Below are positions 52,974 through 61,231 of a stretch of DNA of 64,000 nt, in pieces. Each line of letters begins with the position of its first letter. Positions within the stretch are counted from its first letter, which is position 1. This DNA is from Agarivorans albus (GTDB lineage: Bacteria > Pseudomonadota > Gammaproteobacteria > Enterobacterales > Celerinatantimonadaceae), in contig NZ_AP023032.1 of NCBI RefSeq assembly GCF_019670105.1, positions 809,501 through 873,500 on the forward strand, given 5' to 3'. The translations under genes were made by a program, and so were the position numbers. The notes beneath the pieces were generated by a model. The model had not been told where the DNA came from and did no database searches. It was given only the letters and a program-made list of their open reading frames with translations.

Positions 52974-53194
52974 TTATTGTGATGAGTGGCTTAAGAGTGA
53001 AGGTTCTCAGTTGATTAAATGGAGGTTTAACTACCCAGGGAATCTGTTATTACCTACTCAGGTCTTCGCAGTTCTTCTTACCCTAAATTTACTACTCACA
53101 TAACTACGTGTTTGCGGAAGCTATTGACCCTAAAGTGATCTTGCCAACTGACTTGTAGTGCCGTTAAAACTAACTCGCACATTAGAATACATGT

Positions 53195-53242
53195 GTTTTT
53201 TAGCCTTTGAGCCATGAGGTTCTTATGAAGGGGGAAACCATT
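53195..53242 (-). repeat. Partial duplicate of the 6S RNA 3-prime hairpin
   Basis: TTTTAGCC-TTTGAGCCATGAGGTTC-...-GGGGGAAACC closely repeats TTTTAGCC-CTTGAACCATGAGGTTC-...-GGCGGGAAAC inside the 6S gene (53278-53318), in the same orientation and 80 bases away. The rest of the 6S sequence is absent, so this is a fragment. The remaining 52974-53194 shows no gene. Confidence 0.6.
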
Positions 53243-53250
53243 AGAGGAAG

Positions 53251-53434
53251 AAAGAAGTACCCAGAGTGCCGCTGTTGATTTTAGCCCTTGAACCATGAGG
53301 TTCAAGGCGGGAAACAAGACCCTACCGTAGGCTTCTCAGTCGGGCTGAGCATGCTCAATAGCAGGGAAAAATTACCCTTAAGATACAATTATCGGCTCAG
53401 GGACATCACCAACTGGCGAACACCCCAGGAAACT
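53251..53434 (-). ncRNA. ssrS: 6S RNA
   Basis: The minus strand carries the landmarks of 6S RNA, the RNA-polymerase-binding regulator of stationary phase. From the 5-prime end they are GGGGTGTTCGC, CCCTGAGCCGATA, GAGCATGCTC, GAGAAGCC, CCTTGAACC with GGTTCAAGGGC, and GCGGCACTCTGGG. CCTGGGGTG at the start pairs with the closing CACTCTGGG to make the terminal stem. The length of about 184 bases equals that of E. coli. A TATAAA box lies just before the 5-prime end. It follows zapA on the same strand, as in E. coli. Exact ends are estimates. Confidence 0.95.
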
Positions 53435-53481
53435 AAACTCTTTATACACTGTAGTAAAACTTCGAATACCCTGCGAGTACC

Positions 53482-53796
53482 CTATTCAACATTACCCACT
53501 GGTTGGCTCTGCTCTAGCAAGGCGCGTTCAATGGTGTTTTGTAGCTCTACTATGCGCTGATTCATGTTATCAGCATAATTCTGATTTTTTGCTTGTTCGT
53601 TATGCAGCTCGTAAGAGAGGTGCAAACCAACCATTATGGCTAAGTGCTCGGTACTATTAACGCTGCTCTTTTCTTTGAGCGCTTCTAAACGTTGAGATAA
53701 TTCGTCGGCGGCTTGGCGAAGTTTATCTTCTTCACCTACCGGGCAAGCTACTCGGAAGTTCTTGCCTAACAATATTATGTCTACGCCCTGCGTCAT
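53482..53796 (-). CDS. zapA: Cell division protein ZapA
   Basis: A 104-residue FtsZ-associated protein that bundles FtsZ filaments at the division ring. VDIILLGKNFRVACPVGEEDKLRQAADELSQRLEALKE is the globular N-terminal domain, and ILNA-like HLAIMVGLHLSYELHNEQAKN leads into the C-terminal coiled coil ending ALLEQSQPVGNVE. Length is normal. 6S RNA follows downstream on the same strand. Upstream, a PilZ gene separates it from ygfB, unlike in E. coli where the two are divergent neighbours. Confidence 0.94.
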   Translation of the reverse strand: MTQGVDIILLGKNFRVACPVGEEDKLRQAADELSQRLEALKEKSSVNSTEHLAIMVGLHLSYELHNEQAKNQNYADNMNQRIVELQNTIERALLEQSQPVGNVE

Positions 53797-54065
53797 GATT
53801 CGCCTTAGCTAAACTCTATTATCGACTGAATATATAGCGCAGCGCGTTAACTTGCAACCATTGTTGCTGCGGCTTGGTGCAAGCTGCGGCAATAACGAGC
53901 AGTTTGCTGTAAAGCTAAACAAATCTGCGTTATCGGTCTCATAAAACCCAGTTTGTTTGCTTGAATATCACTAACGATTTGTCCACCATAGCCAACTATA
54001 ATTATTTGAGCGTTAACGCTAACGCCAGTTTACAAAGTTTTTTAGGTAACAGGATACAAAGCTTC

Positions 54066-54671
54066 ATGGCGCAAGCAGGCAGTTTTGCCGATGAACGTCG
54101 CAGATTTTATCGCATTGTTTACCCAGTGCGTTTGATTCAGCTCCTCATAAAAATGGTTAACACTAAAATTGCCAATGTTGACCCTCAAGGCCGCAAAAAA
54201 TCAGAAGTGAAAGACGCTTACGCTGCGCAGTTCATGCCGATGATGTACTTAGGTGATCATGTTTTCCCGGTGTTAGATGTATCTGAAGGTGGCTGCCGTA
54301 TTCAATGGCGATCTTCAGCGGAGCCTTTGCCTATTTCCAGCAAAATATTGGTGGGGCGGATCATTTTTCATAAAGACCTAAGCAAAATTGTTGATTACCT
54401 GCCCAAAGATCTCCAAGACGAATTCGAAGATTTGAGCCTGCTTTACAGTACCGAAGGTTACGAGCATCAGTTCGAGGCGAGAATTATTCGCAAGATTGAA
54501 AACAAGCGCGATCCATACCCACAGTTGTGTCTGCAATTTACCAAGACCACTCACATGTCGGCGCGATTTATTCGCCAGCAAGAAAGCACCTTAATTAAAC
54601 TGTTTCGCGATCAATATATTGAGCGAGTGCGCCTGCGCCGCCAACAGCTGAAAGAAGCTCAGCAGAAATAG
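54066..54671 (+). CDS. PilZ-domain protein
   Basis: A 201-residue cytoplasmic protein if read from ATG 54066, which has AGGA 11 bases upstream; TTG 53961 would add 35 residues. The c-di-GMP-binding PilZ hallmarks are both present: DERRRFYRIVYPVRL (RxxxR, near residues 9-23 of this start) and VLDVSEGGCRI (D/NxSxxG). A long insertion sits between them, more than in simple PilZ proteins. The C-terminal helix is charged. It probably responds to c-di-GMP in motility or surface attachment. It is interposed between zapA and ygfB. Confidence 0.78.
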   Translation: MAQAGSFADERRRFYRIVYPVRLIQLLIKMVNTKIANVDPQGRKKSEVKDAYAAQFMPMMYLGDHVFPVLDVSEGGCRIQWRSSAEPLPISSKILVGRIIFHKDLSKIVDYLPKDLQDEFEDLSLLYSTEGYEHQFEARIIRKIENKRDPYPQLCLQFTKTTHMSARFIRQQESTLIKLFRDQYIERVRLRRQQLKEAQQK

Positions 54672-54763
54672 CCCTTAAACTGCCACTAAATATAAGTTTA
54701 AAAATGGCTGCTGCCCTTAAGCAGTGTTAGGATTAGCCAACTAAAAGTAGCTAGGTATTTAAT

Positions 54764-55330
54764 GTGACTAAAATTGCATATCCAGATTACGAAGATCTGG
54801 GTGAACTACTCATAGGTTCAAAAATATTGGTAAGCCCTGCCGAAGTTCATGGTCTGTTAAGCGGCCTACTGGCAGCGGGTTTGCCCAGTGATGGCGACTG
54901 GATGAGCCAGATTAATGCGCTTATTAACGATGGCCAAGGTCTACCTGTTGAGATTAAAAAGCAGCTAAAAATTGTAATGGAAGCTACCCACAGCGGTATG
55001 AGCGACAGCTTGTTAGGTTTTCAATTAATGCTGCCCGATGACGAAGTAGTGGTAGAAGAGCGCACCGAAGCCTTAGCTCAATGGGTGCAAAGCTTTTTAG
55101 TGGGTTTTGGGGTAGTGCAAAACGACCTAAATAAACTCTCGGAAGATGTGCAAGAACTGGTTAAAGACTTCACCGAAATTAGCCAATTATCTTCCGATTT
55201 AGATGATGACGAAGAAGAAAACGAACAAGCACTTTTCCAAGTAGTGGAATACGTGCGTATTGGCGCTATAACTATCTTTGCTCACCTAACTGCCAGTGAT
55301 AGCGACCAACAACAACCTACATTGCATTAA
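54764..55330 (+). CDS. ygfB: UPF0149 family protein YgfB
   Basis: A 188-residue cytoplasmic protein of the UPF0149/YgfB family, all alpha-helical. The start is GTG 54764. Hallmarks are SPAEVHGLLSGLLAAGLPSDGDWM near the N-terminus and ALAQWVQSFLVGFGVVQ in the middle, with an acidic DLDDDEEENEQALFQVVEYVRIGA near the end. In gammaproteobacteria it always travels with pepP, ubiH and ubiI; in Pseudomonas YgfB influences antibiotic-resistance gene expression. It is followed after 24 bases by pepP in the same direction, so an operon is likely. Confidence 0.93.
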   Translation: MTKIAYPDYEDLGELLIGSKILVSPAEVHGLLSGLLAAGLPSDGDWMSQINALINDGQGLPVEIKKQLKIVMEATHSGMSDSLLGFQLMLPDDEVVVEERTEALAQWVQSFLVGFGVVQNDLNKLSEDVQELVKDFTEISQLSSDLDDDEEENEQALFQVVEYVRIGAITIFAHLTASDSDQQQPTLH

Positions 55331-55354
55331 ACACTCATAAGCCAAGGAGTTGCT

Positions 55355-56650
55355 GTGTTTTTACAACGTCGTCAGCAGTTATTTGCTGCCATGTCAGACA
55401 ACAGTGTTGCGATTTTTTGCGCTGCCGAAGAACAAACCCGCAGCCGCGATACTGAGTTTCCCTTTCGCCAAGACAGCGACTTTTATTACTTCTCTGGATT
55501 TAACGAACCTAGCGCATTGTTATTGCTGATCAAACACGCTGGCGAAACTCGCACCGTGTTGTTTAATCGCCGTAAAGATAAGCTCGCCGAAATTTGGCAA
55601 GGCCGCCGTTTAGGCCAAGAGCAAGCCGTTAGCGACTTAGGCATGGATAAAGCCCACGCCATAGAAGAGCTAGGCGAGCACTTACATCTTGAGCTAGATG
55701 GTTTAGATAAGGTGTATTTGGCGCAAGGGCGTTACCCGGCTTACGATCAACAAATTTTTGCTGCCATCGAGTGCCTACGCAATGGTTTGCGCCAAGGCTT
55801 TAAAGCGCCTAAGCAAATCGAAGACTGGCGCTTAATTGTTGATGAAATGCGCTTGATAAAATCGGCCGACGAAGTGGCGCTAATGCGCAAAGCGGGCGAG
55901 ATTTCTGCCGCTGGTCATGTGCGTGCTATGCGCAGTTGTAAGGTCGGCATGTGGGAATACCAGTTAGAAGCCGAAATTCATCACGAATTTTTAATGGCTG
56001 GCTCACGCGCACCCGCTTACGGCACCATTGTTGGTGCTGGCGACAACGCTTGTATTTTGCATTACACCGAGAACGAAAGCGTGATGCAAGATGGCGATTT
56101 AGTGTTGATTGACGCGGGCGCCGAATACCAAATGTATGCCGGTGACATTACCCGCACCTTCCCGGTAAACGGCAAGTTTAGCCCAGAGCAAGCCAAGCTT
56201 TACAAGGTGGTTTTAGACGCCCAGTTAGCCGCTTTAGATATGTTAAAGCCGGGCGTGTCGATTTATGAAGTGAACCAAGTAGTGCTTAACATTATGGTAA
56301 GTGGCTTGGTTGATTTAGGCATTATGCAAGGTGATGTAGCCACACTTATTGAAGAAGAAGCTTACAAAGAATATTACATGCACGGCTTAGGACATTGGAT
56401 TGGCCTAGACGTACACGATGTGGGTGACTATTACGATGTTAAGCGCACTCGGCCATTGGTAGAGGGCATGGCCATCACCATTGAACCTGGCTTGTATATT
56501 CCTGCAGATGCCGAGGTGCCAGCGGCTTATCAAGGCATAGGTATTCGTATTGAAGACGATGTGGTTATAACCAGCGATGGTCGTGAAATTCTGACCAGCG
56601 ATGTGCCTAAATCTATTGCCGAAATAGAAGCGTTAATGGCAAATGGCTAG
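55355..56650 (+). CDS. pepP: Xaa-Pro aminopeptidase (aminopeptidase P II)
   Basis: A 431-residue metallopeptidase removing N-terminal residues that precede proline. GTG 55355 follows AAGGAG. The N-terminal domain contains FPFRQDSDFYYFSGFNEP. The pita-bread domain carries the dimanganese ligands: D in VLIDAGAEY, D in YAGDITRTFPVNG, H in MHGLGHWIGLDVHDVG, E in TIEPGLYIP and E in GIRIEDDV. Length matches E. coli PepP. The stop overlaps the start of ubiH by eight bases. Confidence 0.96.
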   Translation: MFLQRRQQLFAAMSDNSVAIFCAAEEQTRSRDTEFPFRQDSDFYYFSGFNEPSALLLLIKHAGETRTVLFNRRKDKLAEIWQGRRLGQEQAVSDLGMDKAHAIEELGEHLHLELDGLDKVYLAQGRYPAYDQQIFAAIECLRNGLRQGFKAPKQIEDWRLIVDEMRLIKSADEVALMRKAGEISAAGHVRAMRSCKVGMWEYQLEAEIHHEFLMAGSRAPAYGTIVGAGDNACILHYTENESVMQDGDLVLIDAGAEYQMYAGDITRTFPVNGKFSPEQAKLYKVVLDAQLAALDMLKPGVSIYEVNQVVLNIMVSGLVDLGIMQGDVATLIEEEAYKEYYMHGLGHWIGLDVHDVGDYYDVKRTRPLVEGMAITIEPGLYIPADAEVPAAYQGIGIRIEDDVVITSDGREILTSDVPKSIAEIEALMANG

Positions 56651-57872
56651 TATGAGCAAGCCCCAAATCCAAGACCAAGAGCAGTATCAGCACTTTGATA
56701 TTGCCATTGTGGGGGCGGGCATGGCAGGCGCAAGCCTCGCCTTGGCCTTAAGTAATGGCCGAACTGAGCAGCCATTACGCATTGCGGTAATCGAGGCTGC
56801 CGAGCTAAATTTTGGCCAACACCCAGGCTTTGATGGTCGCGCTATTGCTTTATCGGCTGGCTCAGAGCAGTGGCTTAAACAGCAAAACTTGTGGCAATAC
56901 TTAGCGCCACATACCTGTGCCATAGAGCATATCCATGTTTCAGATCGTGGCCATTGCGGTTATACCACCTTAGATGCTCAGGAGTATCAGCTTGATGCCC
57001 TTGGGCAAGTGATAGAGCTAGAACACGCGGGTCGCGAGTTTCACACACTACTTAGCCAACGCCAGCAGGTGCAGTTGTTTTGTCCCAACAAGGTAAACAA
57101 GATTGAGCAGCAGTCAGAGCAAGTACTTGTAGAGCTAGATAAGCAGCAAACCATTAGTGCTAGCTTATTAGTGGGCGCAGATGGCGCGGAGTCTTTGGTG
57201 GGTAAGCAAATAGGCAATCAACAGCAACATGATTTTGGCAAGTTTGCCTTAATTGCCAATGTGCAGGCAGAGCAAGATCTCGCTGGTCGCGCTTTTGAAC
57301 GCTTTACCGAAGATGGGCCATTAGCGCTATTACCAATGACCGACAATCGTTGGTCGGTCGTTTGGTCACTTACTGGCGAGGATGCTCAGCGCCTGCAAGC
57401 GGCCAGTGAAAGTGAGTTTTTAGCCGAGCTACAGCGCGCTTTTGGTTACCGAGCTGGGCGCTTTATTGGTGTAGGCAAACGTGTTGCTTACCCACTGTTG
57501 CTGCGCCACTACCCACGCTTATTTAGCCACCGTTTATTGGTACTCGGCAATGCTGCCCATGCGCTGCATCCTATTGCCGGGCAGGGCTTTAATTTAGGGC
57601 TGCGCGATGTGGCAGCTCTGGCGGAACTAATTCAACAGCAGTGGAGCTGCGGCGGAGGTCTAGGCGCGCACAGCCTATTAGATGCATACCAACAAGCGCG
57701 AGAGCAAGATAATGCCCGCACTATCTCTATGACATCTACGCTGGCTAGTTTGTTTGCCAGCAACGACAAAACTTCGGTGGTTCCACGAAACCTTGGCCTA
57801 ATGGCTATGCAACTTTCACCTCGCTTTAAATCGCTGCTAGCGAAACAAAGCTTAGGTTTATATCTCTCTTAA
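56643..57872 (+). CDS. ubiH: 2-octaprenyl-6-methoxyphenol hydroxylase
   Basis: A 409-residue FAD monooxygenase hydroxylating the ubiquinone ring. The FAD motifs are DIAIVGAGMAGASLALAL near residues 19-36, GADGAESLVG in the middle and LGNAAHALHPIAGQGFNLGLRD near residue 304. ATG 56643 overlaps pepP; ATG 56652 (MSKPQIQ) is an equally good start. UbiH and UbiI are paralogues; this one is named by its position directly after pepP, as in E. coli. It probably associates with the membrane-bound Ubi complex. Confidence 0.92.
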   Translation: MASMSKPQIQDQEQYQHFDIAIVGAGMAGASLALALSNGRTEQPLRIAVIEAAELNFGQHPGFDGRAIALSAGSEQWLKQQNLWQYLAPHTCAIEHIHVSDRGHCGYTTLDAQEYQLDALGQVIELEHAGREFHTLLSQRQQVQLFCPNKVNKIEQQSEQVLVELDKQQTISASLLVGADGAESLVGKQIGNQQQHDFGKFALIANVQAEQDLAGRAFERFTEDGPLALLPMTDNRWSVVWSLTGEDAQRLQAASESEFLAELQRAFGYRAGRFIGVGKRVAYPLLLRHYPRLFSHRLLVLGNAAHALHPIAGQGFNLGLRDVAALAELIQQQWSCGGGLGAHSLLDAYQQAREQDNARTISMTSTLASLFASNDKTSVVPRNLGLMAMQLSPRFKSLLAKQSLGLYLS

Positions 57873-57891
57873 TCAGGACTAGGACAGGCAA

Positions 57892-59100
57892 ATGCAAGCG
57901 GTTGATTTAACAATTATTGGTGGTGGAATGGTAGGTTTGGCCTTAGCCAGCGCTCTGGCCGACAGCCCATTGCGTATTGCCATTGTTGAACCTAAACCCT
58001 CACAGCCGCCAGAACTGAGCGAATACAGCTTGCGAGTGAGTGCACTTAGTTTGTCTTCTCAACAGTTTTTACAATCGCTAGGAGTATGGCAAAGCATAGT
58101 AGAGCAGCGAATCGCGCCTTATAATGACATGCAAGTTTGGGAGCACGACAGCTTTGCTAAAATTCGTTTTCAAGCAGAAAAGATGATGGTGCCAAACATT
58201 GGTCACATTGTAGAAAACGACATTATTCGTCATGCCTTATGGCAACAAGTTAGCCAGCAGAGCAATGTTACTATTATTGAGCAGGCAGTAGACAAATTAC
58301 ACCGCGGCGATAGTGAATCATGGTTAAGTTTTGCCAACGGCCAAGGCTTAAGCTCTAAACTGCTGGTGGCGGCAGATGGCGCAAACTCTTGGCTGCGCCA
58401 GCAATTAGATATTCCTCTCACTTATTGGGATTACCAGCACACCGCCATTGTGGCCACCATTAAAACTGCGGAACCACACCAAGATTGCGCTCGTCAAATA
58501 TTTACCCCTGAAGGGCCTTTAGCTTTTCTACCATTAAGTGATGCCAATACCTGTTCGATTGTTTGGTCGGTTTCCCCCGACAGAGCCGCAGAGCTGCAAG
58601 CCACGAGCGAGGCTGAGTTTAATAAGCAGCTAACTATGGCCTTTGATAATCGCTTAGGTTTGTGTGAACGAGTAGGAGAGTGCGCCGGCTTCCCGCTGCG
58701 GATGCGTTACGCGCGCGATTTTGCCGGTAAAGGTTTTGCATTAATTGGCGATGCCGCCCACACCATTCACCCCTTAGCTGGGCAAGGTGTAAACCTTGGT
58801 TTAATGGATGCTGCCGCGCTAGCGCAAGAGCTCATTGCAATGCAACAAGAAGGCAAGAGCATTAACGACTACGCCAATTTACGTCACTTTGAGCGCTGGC
58901 GCAAAAGCGAAGCCAGCCAAATGATCGCCTCAATGGAGTTTTTTAAACGCTTATTTGGCAACGCCAACCCAGCACTTAAGTTACTGCGTGGAGTAGGCAT
59001 GAGTTTGGTAGATAAGGCCGAACCGCTCAAGCAACAAGCCATGCGCCGCGCCTTGGGTTTAGAAGGTGACTTACCTAAACGAGCTAGCTTAAAAGCCTAA
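57892..59100 (+). CDS. ubiI: UbiI/VisC family ubiquinone C5-hydroxylase
   Basis: A 402-residue FAD monooxygenase for the C5 hydroxylation in ubiquinone synthesis. LTIIGGGMVGLALASAL near residues 6-22, VAADGANSWLRQQL near residue 160 and LIGDAAHTIHPLAGQGVNLGLMDAAAL near residue 284 are the FAD-binding blocks. It is paralogous to the gene before it and separated by 19 bases. It ends the ygfB-pepP-ubiH-ubiI operon. In E. coli gcvT follows; here a divergent gene pair intervenes. Confidence 0.93.
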   Translation: MQAVDLTIIGGGMVGLALASALADSPLRIAIVEPKPSQPPELSEYSLRVSALSLSSQQFLQSLGVWQSIVEQRIAPYNDMQVWEHDSFAKIRFQAEKMMVPNIGHIVENDIIRHALWQQVSQQSNVTIIEQAVDKLHRGDSESWLSFANGQGLSSKLLVAADGANSWLRQQLDIPLTYWDYQHTAIVATIKTAEPHQDCARQIFTPEGPLAFLPLSDANTCSIVWSVSPDRAAELQATSEAEFNKQLTMAFDNRLGLCERVGECAGFPLRMRYARDFAGKGFALIGDAAHTIHPLAGQGVNLGLMDAAALAQELIAMQQEGKSINDYANLRHFERWRKSEASQMIASMEFFKRLFGNANPALKLLRGVGMSLVDKAEPLKQQAMRRALGLEGDLPKRASLKA

Positions 59101-59282
59101 GTTTTAGCGCTGACACTCAGAGACAGTGCCTGCGCTTTTAGTTGTTAAGCTTATTGAGAGTGGTGCCCGATGAGGACATTGAGTTGTTGTACTCATTGAT
59201 GAACACTCTGCGGGAGCATCAGCGCATAGATTGCCAACGCGTAACTATTTTTCTGTCAGGCTTGAAATTAAGCTACTGCTGC

Positions 59283-59783
59283 TTAACATTCGTCACGTTG
59301 AAACTCCATTATCGGTCCATTGAATCCTGCTCTTTTTATTGCTATCTGCATCCCGTAGTTGTTTTCACTAGTGTCGATAATAATCCTTTTAGATTTGTTC
59401 CTAGCTTGTATGTGTTGCGTTGCAAAAACGAGAGCTCGGGTTGCTAGTCCTTGTCCACGCATGTTTTTGTTAGTAAACACAGGACCAATAACTGCGTCGG
59501 AGAGTTCTACTGGGTAATGCTTGCAGCGGCCATAAGTAATGAATCCGTGGCTATAAAGTGTTTTCTTAGTTCCAGAGCAATACATTGAACTTCTCTTCAA
59601 CGAGATTTTTAACAGAAGCTTTAAGAGTGCTCTTCCTGAGCCAAAATGGTCACTCAGCATGCTTATATTTCTAATAAATGAGGTGAAACTATCAATAATC
59701 ACCATCTTGCTTTTAGAAGAATGATCTTTCTTTTCACAAGGAAGAACTTCATTAAAGTCGAGTGAATAAACAAACTGCTTCAT
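59283..59783 (-). CDS. GNAT-family acetyltransferase-like protein
   Basis: A 166-residue protein whose C-terminal half carries the GNAT acetyl-CoA loop: VFTNKNMRGQGLATRALVFATQHIQ, then RIIIDTSENNYGMQIAIKRAGF. The N-terminal half is divergent and basic (SLKRSSMYCSGTKKTLYS). ATG 59783 overlaps the upstream stop as TGATG, so the two genes are translationally coupled; a TTG five codons upstream is not needed. It may modify the same substrate as its partner, possibly a cell-wall, sugar or peptide amine, but none is identified. It lies in a gap between ubiI and gcvT. Confidence 0.75.
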   Translation of the reverse strand: MKQFVYSLDFNEVLPCEKKDHSSKSKMVIIDSFTSFIRNISMLSDHFGSGRALLKLLLKISLKRSSMYCSGTKKTLYSHGFITYGRCKHYPVELSDAVIGPVFTNKNMRGQGLATRALVFATQHIQARNKSKRIIIDTSENNYGMQIAIKRAGFNGPIMEFQRDEC

Positions 59784-60511
59784 CAGTGTAATTTCCAATG
59801 CACATGGTAAGGCTTAAACATCAGTTTCTTTTTGAATCGAGCTAATGTTTCAGAAGAGTTTACATATGAACCGTAAACGAAGTATTTAACACCTGAGTAG
59901 CCCTCAATGCTTTTTCTGGCAATTTCGGTAATAAGTAAGGGGACGATTCCATCTTTTTGGTAATCTTTGTGCCCAAAAAAATGTGAAAGCTCAAGAAGTT
60001 CTCCGGCGACTATGCAGCCCGCATAAGCGACTAGTTTTCTGTTGCTATCAAATACTCCAAAGTATGGATAGTTATGGGTGCCACTCTTAGATTTTTTATC
60101 AGTGTTAGGCTTTGGCTTGTTATTCAACATTTCTGCGTCCATTGCCCCTTGGCGAACGCTAGTCGAGCAGCGAATTTCGTAAATCTCATCAAGGTAGTCA
60201 TTGTAAATGATAGGTTCGAATACATAACCCATGCGCAATGCTTTTCTTACGTTTCTTCGAGCTGAACTTTCTAGAGAGTTAAAATATGAATCGTAGTCGG
60301 CACCCAACGTACAAACCGCTACTCCACGGGTCATTCGGCCAAATATCGGCATTTTAGGATGTCGTCTTGTTACTTCTTTATAAAATGATCGTGTGAACTC
60401 GCTAAAAAAAGGTCCTTCATTTTTTGCAAGACTGTATTTTAAGGAAATGTTTAAGTTAGGTGATTTAAATATTAATCGTAGCTTACCTTTTAACTCATTA
60501 AGTGAATTCAT
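59783..60511 (-). CDS. FemAB-like / GNAT-superfamily protein
   Basis: A 242-residue protein of the acyl-CoA N-acyltransferase (FemAB-like) superfamily. YDSYFNSLESSARRNVRKALRMGYVFE near residues 93-119 is the typical block that recognises the acceptor. YPYFGVFDSNRKLVAYAGCIVAGELLELSHFFGH and the later FVYGSYVNSSETLARFKKKLMFKPY complete the core. ATG 60511 follows AAGGGA; ATG 60526 is the alternative. It is coupled by a TGATG overlap to the gene after it. Members transfer amino acids or acyl groups to amines in cell-wall or exopolysaccharide synthesis. The function here is unknown, and the pair is not part of the conserved ubi-gcv neighbourhood. Confidence 0.72.
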   Translation of the reverse strand: MNSLNELKGKLRLIFKSPNLNISLKYSLAKNEGPFFSEFTRSFYKEVTRRHPKMPIFGRMTRGVAVCTLGADYDSYFNSLESSARRNVRKALRMGYVFEPIIYNDYLDEIYEIRCSTSVRQGAMDAEMLNNKPKPNTDKKSKSGTHNYPYFGVFDSNRKLVAYAGCIVAGELLELSHFFGHKDYQKDGIVPLLITEIARKSIEGYSGVKYFVYGSYVNSSETLARFKKKLMFKPYHVHWKLH

Positions 60512-61231
60512 TTGAGATCCCTTCATAATTCATTCACTTACAGGTTAGATGATAAATATGTTTATTATTATTGATCTTAATCAGTAAAAGCTGATGTTTT
60601 TTTGGTGGTTATTTTTAGTTATTACAGATGTCACATAAAAGCTTGGCCTTTCATGAATAACCAGCTGAGTTTTATTTAATGTCTATTTATTGCTTTGAAT
60701 TGGCTATTATTTAGTGGTTACAACGCTAACGTTTACTACTTTGAAGAGCAGTAAATACTTAATACAGGCTGCGCCTGTATTTGGCTAGGCTCTTCGTGTC
60801 GTAAAGCTAGCTTGTATTAAGCTAAGCGAAATAACTGATTCGTTATTGGAGGGATTTACATCCCCAAAATGTCTAACTGGATGCGCTCAAACAGGTGATT
60901 TATTTTTATTAAGTTTTTTCTTGTGGATTAGTTTAACTAATGGTTTGTGGTTTTAGGTCAGCCTTTTAAATTGTGGTTATGTTTGCGCAGACTAGCAATA
61001 ATTAGTGAATAACTAAGAATTGGCTTGGTTTGTTGGTGTTTTTTGCTGTTTTTGGGCATTTTTAGCTAAAGCTTGTCACCACGCTGTTGAAGGGATGTAA
61101 GCAAATTGTGCAGCTTATAGATTAGCTCAGCTTGTGATTGGTGCTTTCTTGTTGCGCACATCTCGCTATAATTGTTCAGCATTGGCAGGGGGAGTTTATC
61201 CTTCGCGTCCTCATAATAAAGGGATCAGCAC
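60512..61231. other. Gene-free stretch upstream of gcvT
   Basis: No open reading frame is supported. It holds the structured segment 60743-60864 and, nearer gcvT, a TATAAT box at 61167-61172 that could be the gcv promoter -10. I looked for the tandem glycine riboswitch common upstream of gcvT in Vibrio and did not recognise it. Confidence 0.5.
60743..60864. ncRNA. Candidate structured RNA upstream of gcvT
   Basis: Four hairpins stand in series. GAAGAGC/GCTCTTC encloses AATACAGGC-TGC-GCCTGTATT (perfect 9-bp stem). They are followed by AATAAC/GTTATT and GGGAT-TTAC-ATCCC. No frame covers it. It could be a small RNA, a long leader element of gcvT, or a leader on the opposite strand for the FemAB-like gene. 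No known family was recognised. Confidence 0.35.

Noticed and set aside
61000-61231. Glycine riboswitch upstream of gcvT
   Set aside because: The conserved aptamer cores expected of the gcvT riboswitch were not recognised. A TATAAT box is the only clear signal.
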